From NCBI RefSeq assembly GCF_030731045.1, contig NZ_JAVALS010000001.1, forward strand, positions 1-64,000: a stretch of DNA of 64,000 nt, read 5' to 3'. Under the pieces are notes generated by a model. It was not told the origin of the DNA and did not search any database. It saw only the letters and a list, made by a program, of their open reading frames with translations. The stretch's first letter is position 1, and every line of letters begins with the position of its first letter. Made by a program: the position numbers and the translations under genes. This document shows, piece after piece, positions 35,396-44,139 of this stretch. This stretch comes from Arthrobacter horti (lineage in GTDB: Bacteria; Actinomycetota; Actinomycetes; Actinomycetales; Micrococcaceae).

Positions 35396-36511
35396 ATGCC
35401 AGAAATGCGACACCGCCCCCTCATCGAGTTCACCGGACCCGTGCTCCTCGGCCCGGACGATGAGGCCCTGGGCCTGTGGTCCGTGGACGGGCGGCTCACT
35501 TTCCGGATGCCGCCCAGGGAACCGGACATCCGGCTGGACGGCTGGGTGCTGCCGGGTCTGGTGGACGCCCATTGCCACATCGGCCTGACATCCGGAGGGG
35601 CCGCGGATGAGGACCTGACCCTCCGGCAGGCGCGCACCGACCTGCGTGCGGGCACGCTGCTGGTGCGCGACGCCGGGTCCCCGGCCGACACGCGATGGCT
35701 CGCCGGACACGCGGAGTCGCCGAAGATCCTCCGCTCCGCGCGCCACGTGGCGGCCTCGCGGAGGTACCTGAGGGGCCTGGCCATCGAGGTCGAGGCCAGG
35801 GACCTCGTGGACACGGTCCGGCAGCAGGCCAAGTTGTCCATGGAGGCCGATACGCGGGGCTGGGTCAAGCTCGTGGGGGACTGGATCGACCGGTCCGAGG
35901 GGGACCTGAAGCCGTCCTTCCCGGCGGATGTGCTGGCCGAGGCGGTGGCCGCGGCGCATGAGGAGGGTGCCCGGGTCACGGCGCATTGCTTCGGTGAGGA
36001 AGTACTGGACGACGTGATCGCGGCCGGCATCGACTGCATCGAACACGCCACGGGCCTTCAGGAGGAGCACCTGCCGAAGCTTGTGGAGCGGGGGATCCCG
36101 ATCGTCCCCACGCTGGTCAACATCGCCACCTTCCCGGACATCGCGGCGCAGGCGGAGCCGAAGTTCCCCGTCTACGCGGCCCACATGCAAGCGCTCTGGG
36201 AGCGGCGTTACGAGAACGTCGCCCGGGCGCACGCAGCCGGGGTGCGTATCTACGCGGGGACCGATGCGGGGACGGTGATCGCGCACGGGCGGCTGGCGGA
36301 GGAGATCCATGAACTCCACCGGGCGGGCTTGACCACCACCCAGTCGCTCGACGCCGCCTGCTGGGGTTCGCGGTCCTGGCTCGGGGCGGAAGGGCTGGAG
36401 GAGGGTGCCCCCGCGGACGCCGTCATCTACACTCAGGACCCGCGGAAGAACCTCGCCGTGCTCGCCACGCCACGCCACGTGATCCTGGACGGATCACCCG
36501 TGGGTGGTTGA
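35396..36511 (+). CDS. Metal-dependent amidohydrolase family protein
   Basis: 371 residues of the imidazolonepropionase/prolidase-like subgroup. VLPGLVDAHCHIGL provides the HxH metal ligands, KLVGDWID the central Lys, TAHCF and CIEHATG two further His, and YAGTDAG the final Asp, so the metal site is complete. The substrate is unknown; relatives hydrolyse cyclic amides or dipeptides. It is divergent from thiC with about 130 bases, mostly riboswitch, between. Its stop codon lies inside a 25-bp-arm palindrome. Confidence 0.82.
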   Translation: MPEMRHRPLIEFTGPVLLGPDDEALGLWSVDGRLTFRMPPREPDIRLDGWVLPGLVDAHCHIGLTSGGAADEDLTLRQARTDLRAGTLLVRDAGSPADTRWLAGHAESPKILRSARHVAASRRYLRGLAIEVEARDLVDTVRQQAKLSMEADTRGWVKLVGDWIDRSEGDLKPSFPADVLAEAVAAAHEEGARVTAHCFGEEVLDDVIAAGIDCIEHATGLQEEHLPKLVERGIPIVPTLVNIATFPDIAAQAEPKFPVYAAHMQALWERRYENVARAHAAGVRIYAGTDAGTVIAHGRLAEEIHELHRAGLTTTQSLDAACWGSRSWLGAEGLEEGAPADAVIYTQDPRKNLAVLATPRHVILDGSPVGG

Positions 36512-36567
36512 GTGCTCACTTGTGGCGGGATGAATCGCGAATATCCCGCCACAAGTGAGCACTCAAC
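36507..36567. repeat. Long perfect intergenic palindrome (25-bp arms)
   Basis: Arms 36507-36531 and 36543-36567 are exact complements around an 11-base loop (GAATCGCGAAT). The left arm contains the TGA stop of the amidohydrolase. The following gene is on the same strand and starts 45 bases later. No T-run. Confidence 0.9.
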
Positions 36568-36611
36568 GGCCGTTCCGGAATAAATTGAAGCTTCAAGTAA
36601 TTGACGAGGAC

Positions 36612-37490
36612 ATGAACGCATCAGCTGCCCACTCCCAGGACCTCCTGCCCGCGGACCTCGCCATGGGGACCGTCATGCTCAAGGTCTCCGACATGAATCT
36701 CATGAGCGACTACTACCAGCGCGCCCTCGGCCTGGAGGTGCTCGCCGAGCAGGATGGTGGCCTGGCCCTCGGCCGCGGCGCGAACACGCTGGTCCACCTG
36801 GCCCCCGCTCAGGGACTCCACCTTCCCGGGCGAGGTGAGGCGGGTCTGTTCCACACGGCACTTCTGTTCCCGGAGCGCTCGCAGCTCGCGGCCACCGTGG
36901 CCACGGCGGCCTCCTACGACGCCCGGCTGTACCAGGGCAGCGCGGACCACCTGGTCAGCGAGGCCTTCTACTTCGGTGACCCGGAGGGCAACGGCATCGA
37001 GCTCTACTACGACCGCCCGCGCAGCGAGTGGAACTGGAATGCCGGGGACGTGGTCATGGACTCCCTCCCGCTGGACCCCAACGGCTACCTCAACACCCAC
37101 CTGGATGAGGCGGCGCTGCAGGGGCAGCGGCAGTCCCCGGCCGACGTCGGGCACGTCCACCTGCAGGTCGGCGACGTCCCCACCGCGCAGGCCTTCTATG
37201 TGGAGACGCTCGGTTTCGAGCGCACTGCGATCATGGGCGATTCCGCCCTGTTCGTCTCGGCCGGCGGCTACCACCACCACATGGCCATGAACGTCTGGAA
37301 CAGCCGCGGCGCCGGGCCGCGCAAGGACACGCTGGGCCTGGGTGAGGTGCTCATCCGGGTTCCTTCCGCGGACGACGTCGCGGCGCTGGCCGACCGCCTG
37401 CGGGTCGCCGGGATCGCGCATCACCACACGGGCGCGGAGCTGCGCTTCGAGGATCCGTGGCGCAACCGCCTGCGCGTGGCGGTGGGATAG
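36612..37490 (+). CDS. Two-domain VOC-superfamily protein (CatE-like)
   Basis: 292 residues made of two glyoxalase/extradiol-dioxygenase modules. The first begins MLKVSDMNLMSDYYQRALGL and ends DPEGNGIELYYDRP; the second begins VGHVHLQVGDVPTAQAFYVE, with YHHHMAMNVW contributing metal ligands. The closest type is bacterial CatE/YfiE-like ring-cleavage or unknown dioxygenase. ATG 36612 has GAGGA 3-4 bases upstream; the longer frame from 36555 begins inside the palindrome and is unlikely. Confidence 0.8.
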   Translation: MNASAAHSQDLLPADLAMGTVMLKVSDMNLMSDYYQRALGLEVLAEQDGGLALGRGANTLVHLAPAQGLHLPGRGEAGLFHTALLFPERSQLAATVATAASYDARLYQGSADHLVSEAFYFGDPEGNGIELYYDRPRSEWNWNAGDVVMDSLPLDPNGYLNTHLDEAALQGQRQSPADVGHVHLQVGDVPTAQAFYVETLGFERTAIMGDSALFVSAGGYHHHMAMNVWNSRGAGPRKDTLGLGEVLIRVPSADDVAALADRLRVAGIAHHHTGAELRFEDPWRNRLRVAVG

Positions 37491-37600
37491 CGTTAAGCCA
37501 TGCGGCTCCCGCCGTCCTGGAGAACTGAATACCCTGCGAGTGCCAACGCCCCGTTTCCACGGCCCGTCACGGGACCGTGATCCGAACTTTCGAGGATGAC

Positions 37601-38047
37601 ATGAGTCAGTCGGACGCTTTCGTCGAAGTATTCGTCGCCACCCACCCGCAGGCGATCCAGAGGGCCGGGGAGCTCTCCGCCGGAGGCGCCCCCGGCGCCA
37701 AGGCCCTGCGCATCCCGGGCATCAGCGACTTCGAGGTGGAGCAGCTCTGCTCCCTGGCCGCCGTCGCCGTACACAGCGCCGGCGAGCAGGAGCTCGAGAT
37801 GGCGGACATCGCCGTCGACGAGCTCTACACCTTCCCGGACTCCGCCGTCCGCGTGCTGGAAGAACTGCCCCGCTACCAGAGCGAGGGCGAGGACCCTGCG
37901 CTGGACGCCGTCGCCGGCCGCTGGGTGGAAGAGGAGGACGTCCCGTTCAGCCTCCAGGAGGCGCAGGGGCACCTGCTCGCGCTGGCCGCGCTGGCCGGCA
38001 GGCTCGATGCCGGTTCCAAGGAACGCCTGTACCTCTGGTCCGCCTGA
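37601..38047 (+). CDS. Hypothetical protein
   Basis: 148 residues, soluble, acidic, Ala/Glu-rich. It is dominated by amphipathic helices (FEVEQLCSLAAVAVHSAGEQE; VRVLEELPRYQ). The ATG follows a GAGGA site. No family recognised. It sits between the VOC gene and rpsP, closing the accessory stretch between ffh and rpsP. Confidence 0.6.
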   Translation: MSQSDAFVEVFVATHPQAIQRAGELSAGGAPGAKALRIPGISDFEVEQLCSLAAVAVHSAGEQELEMADIAVDELYTFPDSAVRVLEELPRYQSEGEDPALDAVAGRWVEEEDVPFSLQEAQGHLLALAALAGRLDAGSKERLYLWSA

Positions 38048-38089
38048 GTCTCAGCCAAGGGCGCCTGCGCCGGATGCGCGTGTCCGGTA

Positions 38090-38119
38090 TTAGGCGCCCT
38101 TGCGCGTCTCTGGCATAAT
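38090..38119 (+). promoter_or_regulatory. Promoter candidate for rpsP operon
   Basis: CATAAT (38114-38119) with TTAGGC 18 bases upstream, leaving a leader of about 125 bases before rpsP. The leader has partly self-complementary CTGCGCA segments but no recognised regulatory motif. Confidence 0.4.
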
Positions 38120-38252
38120 GGACGGGTACCTGATCTGCGCAGCCCCTCTACCTGCGCAAGCATCAAGAACTCAGAACCCCCGAGTATGGCCCGCCCCACG
38201 GGAGCAGAAAGCCGGGTTCGACCCCGTTTCAGAAACAGGAGTGACCACAACC

Positions 38253-38666
38253 GTGGCCGTTAAGATTCGCCTCAAGCGCTTCGGCAAGATGCGCGCACCG
38301 TACTACCGTATTGTCGTTGCGGACTCCCGCACCCGCCGCGATGGTCGCGCCATCGAGGAGATCGGCAAGTACCACCCCACCGAGCAGCCCTCCTACATCG
38401 AGGTCGACTCGGAGCGTGCTCAGTACTGGCTGTCCGTCGGCGCCCAGCCGACCGAGCAGGTCCTGAACATCTTCAAGATCACCGGTGACTGGCAGAAGTT
38501 CAAGGGTCTCCCGGGCGCCGAGGGCACCCTGAAGACCAAGGAAGCCAAGCCGGCGTTCGTGGCTCCGTCCACCGACTCCGTCGTGCTGCCGGAAGCCATC
38601 ACCCCGAAGGCCAAGAAGGCCGAGGAGGCTTCCGAGGAAGCCGCCGAGACCACCGAGGCCGAGTAA
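38253..38666 (+). CDS. rpsP: 30S ribosomal protein bS16
   Basis: 137 residues starting [20 protein letters not shown], the universal bS16 start. After the ~80-residue core there is an Ala/Glu/Lys-rich tail ([19 protein letters not shown]), an actinobacterial extension. GTG 38253 is used because AGGAG at 38237-38241 is well spaced; a GTG at 38241 overlaps that site. The KH gene starts on the base after its stop. Confidence 0.96.
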   Translation: MAVKIRLKRFGKMRAPYYRIVVADSRTRRDGRAIEEIGKYHPTEQPSYIEVDSERAQYWLSVGAQPTEQVLNIFKITGDWQKFKGLPGAEGTLKTKEAKPAFVAPSTDSVVLPEAITPKAKKAEEASEEAAETTEAE

Positions 38667-38909
38667 TTGCTCCCCGAGGTTCTTGAGCACCTGGTCCGCG
38701 GCATCGTGGACAGCCCCGAGGACGTCACCGTCGCGGCCCGTCATGGCCGCCGCGGTGAAAGCCTCGAGGTTCGTGTGAACGACGACGACCTGGGCCGAGT
38801 GATCGGCCGTCAGGGACGCACCGCTCGCGCACTCCGCACGGTGGTGGGCGCCCTCTCCGAGGGTGGCCCGGTCCGCGTGGACGTGGTCGACGGCGACCGT
38901 CGCCGCTAG
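38667..38909 (+). CDS. khpA: KH-domain RNA-binding protein (KhpA-like)
   Basis: 80 residues: a single KH domain with GRVIGRQGRTARALRTVV, the GxxG RNA-binding loop in IGRQGRT. In other Gram-positives KhpA with KhpB binds RNA and affects cell size; here the neighbours suggest a ribosome-biogenesis role. TTG start, directly adjacent to the rpsP stop. A strong terminator follows, so rpsP-khpA may be a separate unit from rimM. Confidence 0.88.
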   Translation: MLPEVLEHLVRGIVDSPEDVTVAARHGRRGESLEVRVNDDDLGRVIGRQGRTARALRTVVGALSEGGPVRVDVVDGDRRR

Positions 38910-38940
38910 AACCGGCCTGGGACATTCAGGCTCAGCCTTG

Positions 38941-38980
38941 AACGGCCCCTCCACCCCGCGGGGTGGAGGGGCCGTTTCCT
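38941..38980 (+). terminator. Terminator after khpA
   Basis: Perfect 17-bp arms starting AACGGCCCCTCCACCCC, a 2-base loop and a T-rich tail (TTTCCTTT). It lies 31 bases after khpA and 40 bases before rimM. Confidence 0.85.
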
Positions 38981-39022
38981 TTCCAGACACTTTTTCACTG
39001 CTGCATCACTGACAGGAGGACC

Positions 39023-39577
39023 ATGGAGCTCCAGGTCGCACGCTTGGGTAAACCGCACGGCATCCGTGGCGAGTTCACGGTGGAGGTCTTCACCGATCAC
39101 CCCGAGGGCCGTTTCATCCCGGGCGCCGAGTTCGCCACCAAGCCCGCCGCGAACGGCCCGCTGACCGTCACCAGCGCGCGCTGGAACAAGGGCATCCTCC
39201 TGCTCGGCTTCGCCTCCGTGGCGGACCGTAACCGGGCCGAGGAACTCCGCGGCACCTACCTCTTCGTCGACACCGACGAGCTGGAGGAAGCCGACGACGA
39301 CGGCTGGTACGAGCACGAGCTGCTCGGCCTCGACGTCCGGGTGGGGGAGGAGACGGTCGGAACCGTCGCAGGCCTGACCACCATGCCCGTGCAGGACCTG
39401 CTGGTGGTCAAGACCACCGACGGCCGCGAGGTCCTGGTCCCGTTCGTGGAGGAGATCGTCCCGGAGATCGACCTGGAGGACGGGTACGTGCTGCTCACGC
39501 CGCCGCCCGGCCTCCTGGAGCTCAACCTGGACGAGAAGAACGACGGCGAGGCGCCGCGAGGCGAGGGCGAGGACTGA
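39023..39577 (+). CDS. rimM: Ribosome maturation factor RimM
   Basis: Binds ribosomal protein uS19 and helps mature the 16S rRNA 3' domain. 184 residues: an N-terminal barrel with [14 protein letters not shown] and a C-terminal PRC barrel with [32 protein letters not shown] is preceded by a perfect AGGAGG site. Acidic C-terminus. trmD starts 4 bases after its stop. Confidence 0.95.
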   Translation: MELQVARLGKPHGIRGEFTVEVFTDHPEGRFIPGAEFATKPAANGPLTVTSARWNKGILLLGFASVADRNRAEELRGTYLFVDTDELEEADDDGWYEHELLGLDVRVGEETVGTVAGLTTMPVQDLLVVKTTDGREVLVPFVEEIVPEIDLEDGYVLLTPPPGLLELNLDEKNDGEAPRGEGED

Positions 39578-39581
39578 GCCC

Positions 39582-40394
39582 GTGCGCATCGACGTCGTCA
39601 GCATCTTCCCTGAGTACCTGCAGCCGCTCACCCTGTCCCTGATCGGGAAAGCCCGCCAGGACGGCCTGCTGTCCCTGGACGTCCACGATCTGCGGGACTT
39701 CACCACGGACCGTCACCGGACCGTGGACGACACCCCGTACGGCGGCGGTGCCGGCATGGTCATGAAGCCGGAGCCGTGGGCGCAGGCGCTCGAGTCCGTC
39801 CTGGACGCCGCTGAGCCCGCGGAGGGTGCACGGCGTCCCCTCCTGATCGTCCCCTCGCCAGCCGGCGCCCGCTTCACGCAGGCCATGGCGTACGAGCTGG
39901 CCGAGGAGGATCACCTGGTCTTCGCCTGCGGCCGCTACGAGGGCATCGATGAGCGTGTCCTGGACTGGTCCCGTGAGCACTTCGACGTCCGCCCCGTCAG
40001 CCTGGGCGACTACGTCCTGAACGGCGGCGAGGTGGCCGTCATGGCCATGGTGGAGGCCATCGGGCGTCTGGTGCCGGGCGTGGTGGGCAACGCGGAGTCC
40101 CTGGTGGAGGAGTCCCACTCGGACGGCCTCCTGGAGTACCCCGTGTACACCAAGCCGTCCGCCTGGCGCGGTCACGAGGTGCCGGAGGTGCTGCTCTCCG
40201 GCAACCACGGCAAGATCGCCCGCTGGCGCCGCCACCAGCAGTTCGAACGCACGGCCGCGCGCCGGCCAGACCTGCTGGAGGACTTCGACGCTGGCTCACT
40301 GCCCGGCGCGGACCGTGAGGCGTTCGCGCTGCTGGGGTACGACGTCGTCGGCGGCCGCCTGGTGCGCCGTGTGGACGGCGGCTCAGCCTCCTGA
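39582..40394 (+). CDS. trmD: tRNA (guanine-37-N1)-methyltransferase
   Basis: Essential SPOUT methyltransferase that prevents +1 frameshifting. 270 residues: [32 protein letters not shown], the trefoil-knot [11 protein letters not shown] and [15 protein letters not shown], and HYTKPS-equivalent [20 protein letters not shown]. Normal length. GTG start after a GAGGA site, coupled to rimM. Confidence 0.96.
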   Translation: MRIDVVSIFPEYLQPLTLSLIGKARQDGLLSLDVHDLRDFTTDRHRTVDDTPYGGGAGMVMKPEPWAQALESVLDAAEPAEGARRPLLIVPSPAGARFTQAMAYELAEEDHLVFACGRYEGIDERVLDWSREHFDVRPVSLGDYVLNGGEVAVMAMVEAIGRLVPGVVGNAESLVEESHSDGLLEYPVYTKPSAWRGHEVPEVLLSGNHGKIARWRRHQQFERTAARRPDLLEDFDAGSLPGADREAFALLGYDVVGGRLVRRVDGGSAS

Positions 40395-40410
40395 GCCGTC
40401 CGCCGGCCGA

Positions 40411-40440
40411 TTGGCCGGTGCGCCACCGCTGTGGCAGAAT
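40411..40440 (+). promoter_or_regulatory. Promoter candidate and long leader of rplS
   Basis: TTGGCC (40411-40416) and CAGAAT (40435-40440), 18-base spacer. The resulting leader of about 170 bases contains a CCCCTG...CAGGGG pairing. A structured L19 leader is known in some other bacteria; no match could be tested here. Confidence 0.35.
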
Positions 40441-40619
40441 TGATTCTTGGTGTCCCCTGGACCGCCACCTGCCACAGGGGGCGCGCAGTCGACAGGAGGA
40501 CCACCGTGGGACCCATCCCGGGGACCGCGGCGAGCACACTTCGGTATCCCGCCCGGCTTGGCCGTCAGGATACCGGCTACCAAAGCGGATGACCTGTGGC
40601 GTCCGCCAGGAGTGGATTC

Positions 40620-40979
40620 ATGAACATCCTCGATTCCATCGACGCAGCGTCCCTGCGCAACGACGTCCCCGACTTCCGCCCCGGCGACACCCTCAAGGTG
40701 CACGTCAACATCATCGAAGGCAAGAACTCCCGTGTTCAGGTCTTCCAGGGCTTCGTCGTCGGCCGTCAGGGCGCCGGTGTGCGCGAGACCTTCACGGTCC
40801 GCAAGGTCTCCTTCGGTGTCGGCGTGGAGCGTACCTTCCCGGTGCACTCCCCGATCATCGAGAAGATCGAGGTCGTCACCCGCGGTGACGTCCGTCGCGC
40901 CAAGCTGTACTACATGCGTGCTCTGCGCGGCAAGGCCGCGAAGATCAAGGAGAAGCGCGACTTCGGCAACGCCAAGTAG
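40620..40979 (+). CDS. rplS: 50S ribosomal protein bL19
   Basis: 119 residues at the 30S-50S interface. Typical elements: [38 protein letters not shown] and [20 protein letters not shown] 40620 follows CAGGAG; an in-frame ATG-like start further upstream lacks conservation. It follows trmD as in most bacteria. Confidence 0.97.
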   Translation: MNILDSIDAASLRNDVPDFRPGDTLKVHVNIIEGKNSRVQVFQGFVVGRQGAGVRETFTVRKVSFGVGVERTFPVHSPIIEKIEVVTRGDVRRAKLYYMRALRGKAAKIKEKRDFGNAK

Positions 40980-41036
40980 TCCTTCACGAGTCCGGCCGCG
41001 TCATCTGCGGCCGTCCTTGCGGAAGATCTCCTTCGC

Positions 41037-41729
41037 ATGAAGATCACGGAACGCCAGTCCCCGGCCGGGGGCTGGCGTTTCGCTGCTCCCTGGCGTTTTC
41101 TGGGAATTGGGCGCTTCCTGGTGTTCGGGATGGTCCTGGCCGTGGTCCTCATCTCCTGCGTCCGGGCCTTCTGGGTTGACGTCTTCTACATCCCCTCCGC
41201 CTCCATGGAGCCGCTGCTTCAGGAGGGTGACCGCATCCTGGTCTCCCGGACCGCCTACCAGGGTCATCTTCCGGCCAGGGGAGACCTGGTGGTCTTCGAC
41301 GGGCGGGGTTCCCTGTCCCCGGCGGACAGCGGCAAGGGGCCGGTGCTGGATTTCTTCACGTCCGTGGGCCAGTGGCTGGGCGTCATCGGCCAGGACACGG
41401 TGTACGTCAAGCGCGTGATCGGCGTGCCGGGCGACCGGGTGCACTGCTGCACGGCGTCGGGACGGCTTGAGGTCAACGGCGCCGCGGTCCACGAGCCGTA
41501 TCTGTATCCGGGTGACGTGGCCGGGGACTTCGCCTTCACGGTTCAGGTGCCGCCCGGCACACTGTGGCTCATGGGCGACCACCGATCGGTGTCCCGGGAC
41601 TCCCGCTCGCTCCTGGGGGCTCCAGGCGGAGGGATGATCCCGGTGGGCGAGGTGCTGGGACGGCCGGAGGAGATCGTCTGGCCACTTGATAGATTGAGAC
41701 AGATCCCGTCACCGGCAGCTGGCCGTTGA
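41037..41729 (+). CDS. lepB: Signal peptidase I (first copy)
   Basis: Membrane protease that removes signal peptides from Sec/Tat substrates. 230 residues: one N-terminal TM helix (about 22-42), catalytic Ser in YIPSASMEPLL, catalytic Lys in VYVKRVIGVPGD, and the box E-like GDHRSVSRDSR. Normal length. It is followed by a second, different signal peptidase gene only about 20 bases later. Confidence 0.94.
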   Translation: MKITERQSPAGGWRFAAPWRFLGIGRFLVFGMVLAVVLISCVRAFWVDVFYIPSASMEPLLQEGDRILVSRTAYQGHLPARGDLVVFDGRGSLSPADSGKGPVLDFFTSVGQWLGVIGQDTVYVKRVIGVPGDRVHCCTASGRLEVNGAAVHEPYLYPGDVAGDFAFTVQVPPGTLWLMGDHRSVSRDSRSLLGAPGGGMIPVGEVLGRPEEIVWPLDRLRQIPSPAAGR

Positions 41730-41748
41730 CCTGAGCGTGAGGACAGCA

Positions 41749-42579
41749 TTGGGCGCAAACCATCCCGAACCGGAGCACGAGGCCGGGCAAGCGCCGGAAC
41801 AGAGCCGCAGGGACCGGGGCAAGCGGCGGAAGAAGGAACACCCCCTGCTGTCGCTCCTGAAGGAGATCGGCGTCATCGTCGGAGTGGCGGTGCTGCTGTC
41901 CTTCCTGATCAAGACCTTCCTCTTCCGGGCGTTCTACGTGCCCAGCGCCTCCATGGAGAAGACGCTCGAGATCAACGACCGGATCTTCGTCAACCGTCTG
42001 GTGCCCAATCCCATCGGGCTGGAGCGTGGCGATGTGGTGGTGTTCCGGGATTCCAAGGAGTGGCTGCCCTCGGTGGAGCAGACGGACCGGGGGCCGTTCG
42101 GCTGGGTGACGGACACGCTGGCATTCCTGGGACTGGTGCCGGATGAGTCCAAGCAGTACCTTGTCAAGCGCGTCATCGGGCTGCCCGGTGATCATGTGGT
42201 CTGCTGCGACGCCCAGGACCGGATCCAGGTCAACGGCATCGGCCTGGACGAGCCGTACATCAACCCGGACAGCAAGCCGATCCCGCAGAAGTTCGATGTG
42301 ACCGTCCCCGCGGGCAAGATCTGGGTGATGGGTGACAACCGCAACAACTCGGCGGACTCCCGGGCCCACATCGGCGGCCCCGGCAACGGATTCGTCGATA
42401 TCAGCGACGTGGAGGGCCGCGCCGCAGTCATCGTGCTCCCGATCAACCGCATGGGCGTGCTGGGCAACTACCCGGACGTCTTCAAGAACGTCCCCGTGCC
42501 GTCCAAGGCCCTGGAACCGGACTCTGCGCAGCGCCCTGAACAGCTTCCGGCCGTCCTGACAGGCCACTCGGGGGAATAG
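41749..42579 (+). CDS. lepB: Signal peptidase I (second copy)
   Basis: 276 residues with a long basic, Pro/Glu/Arg-rich cytosolic N-terminus (RRDRGKRRKKEHP), one TM helix (about 50-70), Ser in YVPSASMEKTL, Lys in YLVKRVIGLPGDH and GDNRNNSADSR. It differs clearly from the first copy, so it is an old duplication allowing different substrate preferences. TTG 41749 is chosen because GAGGA lies 6 bases before it; GTG 41737 is the alternative. rnhB follows 2 bases after the stop. Confidence 0.93.
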   Translation: MGANHPEPEHEAGQAPEQSRRDRGKRRKKEHPLLSLLKEIGVIVGVAVLLSFLIKTFLFRAFYVPSASMEKTLEINDRIFVNRLVPNPIGLERGDVVVFRDSKEWLPSVEQTDRGPFGWVTDTLAFLGLVPDESKQYLVKRVIGLPGDHVVCCDAQDRIQVNGIGLDEPYINPDSKPIPQKFDVTVPAGKIWVMGDNRNNSADSRAHIGGPGNGFVDISDVEGRAAVIVLPINRMGVLGNYPDVFKNVPVPSKALEPDSAQRPEQLPAVLTGHSGE

Positions 42580-42581
42580 CG

Positions 42582-43262
42582 GTGGCCGCCCCCACTCTGG
42601 AGTTCGAACGGTCTCTGGCCGGACCGGGCGTACGCTTCCTCGCCTGTCTGGACGAGGTCGGCCGGGGCGCTCTGGCCGGTCCGGTGAGCGTCGGACTGAC
42701 CGTTCTGGACCTCGCCTCTTTGGAGGAACTGCCCCAGGTACGGGATTCCAAACTCCTCAGCCCGGCCCGGCGGGAGGCCCTCGCCCCTGTGGTGAAGGGC
42801 TGGGCGCCCTTCAGCGGGGTGGGGCACGCCTCAGCCGGCGAGATCGACTCGCTCGGGATCATCGAGGCGCTGGCTCTCGCGGCGCAGCGCGCGTGGGAGT
42901 CCGTGCTCGACGACGGCGGGACCGCCGACGCCGTTCTGCTGGACGGCAAGCACAACTGGCTCCGCCGTCCGGAGGCGTCGCTGTTCGACGCGCTGCGCGG
43001 CGGCGCGCTCACCGAGGCGCGTCCGGAGATCCGCGATCTGCCGGTCACCATGCGGATCAAGGCGGACATGGACTGCCAGGGGGTCGCTGCTGCCAGCATT
43101 CTGGCCAAGGTGGAACGGGACGCCATCATGGCGGAGCTCGCCACGGCCGAGCCGGTGTTCGGCTGGGATGTGAACAAGGGCTACGGCACGGCGGCCCACA
43201 AGGACGCCATCCGGCAGCTCGGACCGTCCGTACAGCACCGGAGGACCTGGAAGCTGCTCTGA
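42582..43262 (+). CDS. rnhB: Ribonuclease HII
   Basis: Removes ribonucleotides and RNA-DNA hybrids. 226 residues: catalytic LDEVGRGALAGPV (DE...), VLLDGKHNWL, IKADMDCQGVAAASILAKVERD and NKGYGTAAH. All four acidic metal ligands appear present. GTG start with GGGGAA site. In the conserved lepB-rnhB-DUF2469 order. Confidence 0.94.
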   Translation: MAAPTLEFERSLAGPGVRFLACLDEVGRGALAGPVSVGLTVLDLASLEELPQVRDSKLLSPARREALAPVVKGWAPFSGVGHASAGEIDSLGIIEALALAAQRAWESVLDDGGTADAVLLDGKHNWLRRPEASLFDALRGGALTEARPEIRDLPVTMRIKADMDCQGVAAASILAKVERDAIMAELATAEPVFGWDVNKGYGTAAHKDAIRQLGPSVQHRRTWKLL

Positions 43263-43328
43263 GCCTTCTGCCGCCGCGCCGTGGCCGTCCGATATGCGTC
43301 CGTGGCGGGACTGGGGGAAGATGGACCC

Positions 43329-43655
43329 ATGAGTGCCGAAGACCTTGAGAACTACGAAACCGAGATGGAGCTTCAGCTGTACCGGGAGTACCGGGACGTG
43401 GTGGGGCTGTTCAGCTACGTGGTGGAGACGGAACGGCGCTTCTACCTGGCCAATCACGTGGACCTTCAGGCCCGCAGCGCCGATGGCGAGGTCTACTTCG
43501 ACGTCACGCTGAACGACGCTTGGGTGTGGGACGTGTACCGGACCGGCCGCTTCGTGAAGAACGTCCGTGTCATCACCTTCAAGGACGTGAACGTCGAGGA
43601 ACTGCCCCGCAATGACGACCTGGGGCTGAGCCAGGCGGGCGACCTGGGCAACTGA
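43329..43655 (+). CDS. DUF2469 family protein
   Basis: 108 residues. The start MSAEDLENYETEMELQLYRE and the central VVETERRFYLANHVDLQ are diagnostic of this actinobacterial family of unknown function, always near rnhB and yraN. Acidic, soluble. The ATG has GGGGGAAG about 7 bases upstream. It ends before a strong hairpin. Confidence 0.88.
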   Translation: MSAEDLENYETEMELQLYREYRDVVGLFSYVVETERRFYLANHVDLQARSADGEVYFDVTLNDAWVWDVYRTGRFVKNVRVITFKDVNVEELPRNDDLGLSQAGDLGN

Positions 43656-43676
43656 CGTTTCCGTCTGAGATGTACT

Positions 43677-43713
43677 GGCGAGGGCCGGCTGTGGAGCACA
43701 GCCGGCCCTCGCC
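43677..43713 (+). terminator. Hairpin between DUF2469 gene and yraN
   Basis: Perfect 17-bp arms (GGCGAGGGCCGGCTGTG and complement), 3-base loop, 21 bases after the DUF2469 stop; no T-run. It separates the lepB-rnhB block from yraN-comM-dprA. Confidence 0.65.
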
Positions 43714-43782
43714 GTCCACATAGGGGTTCTTGCCGCCCTGCTCGTTCCGTGCCGCCTCAAGACTGAGGACGGAGGTGGGATC

Positions 43783-44139
43783 GTGAGAGCAAAGGACATC
43801 CTCGGACGCCGGGGAGAGGAACTGGCCGCGGAATTCCTGGAGGACCAGGGGATCCGGGTGGTGGAGCAGAACTGGCGCTGTGCGGCCGGTGAGCTGGACA
43901 TCGTGGCCGTGGACGGGGACACCCTGGTGGTGGCCGAGGTCAAGACCCGCAGCAGCCTGGATTACGGGCACCCGTTCGAGGCGCTGACGGACCGGAAGGT
44001 GGCGCGGCTCCACCATTTGGCCGGGCGGTGGGCGGGGGAGCACTCCCTGAGGCTTCCCCGACGGCGGCTGGACGCCATCGCCGTGCTCGCACCGCGCGGC
44101 TCGGAGCCGGTCATCGAGCATCTGAAGGGGATCGGCTGA
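43783..44139 (+). CDS. yraN: UPF0102 endonuclease-fold protein YraN
   Basis: 118 residues with a restriction-endonuclease-like fold: GRRGEELAAEFLEDQGI, then WRCAAGELDIVAVDGDTLVVAEVKTR, which holds the E...D..E-x-K nuclease core. The family is linked to recombination or natural transformation by its position next to comM and dprA. GTG start with a perfect GGAGGTG site. Its stop overlaps the comM start (TGATG). Confidence 0.9.
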   Translation: MRAKDILGRRGEELAAEFLEDQGIRVVEQNWRCAAGELDIVAVDGDTLVVAEVKTRSSLDYGHPFEALTDRKVARLHHLAGRWAGEHSLRLPRRRLDAIAVLAPRGSEPVIEHLKGIG

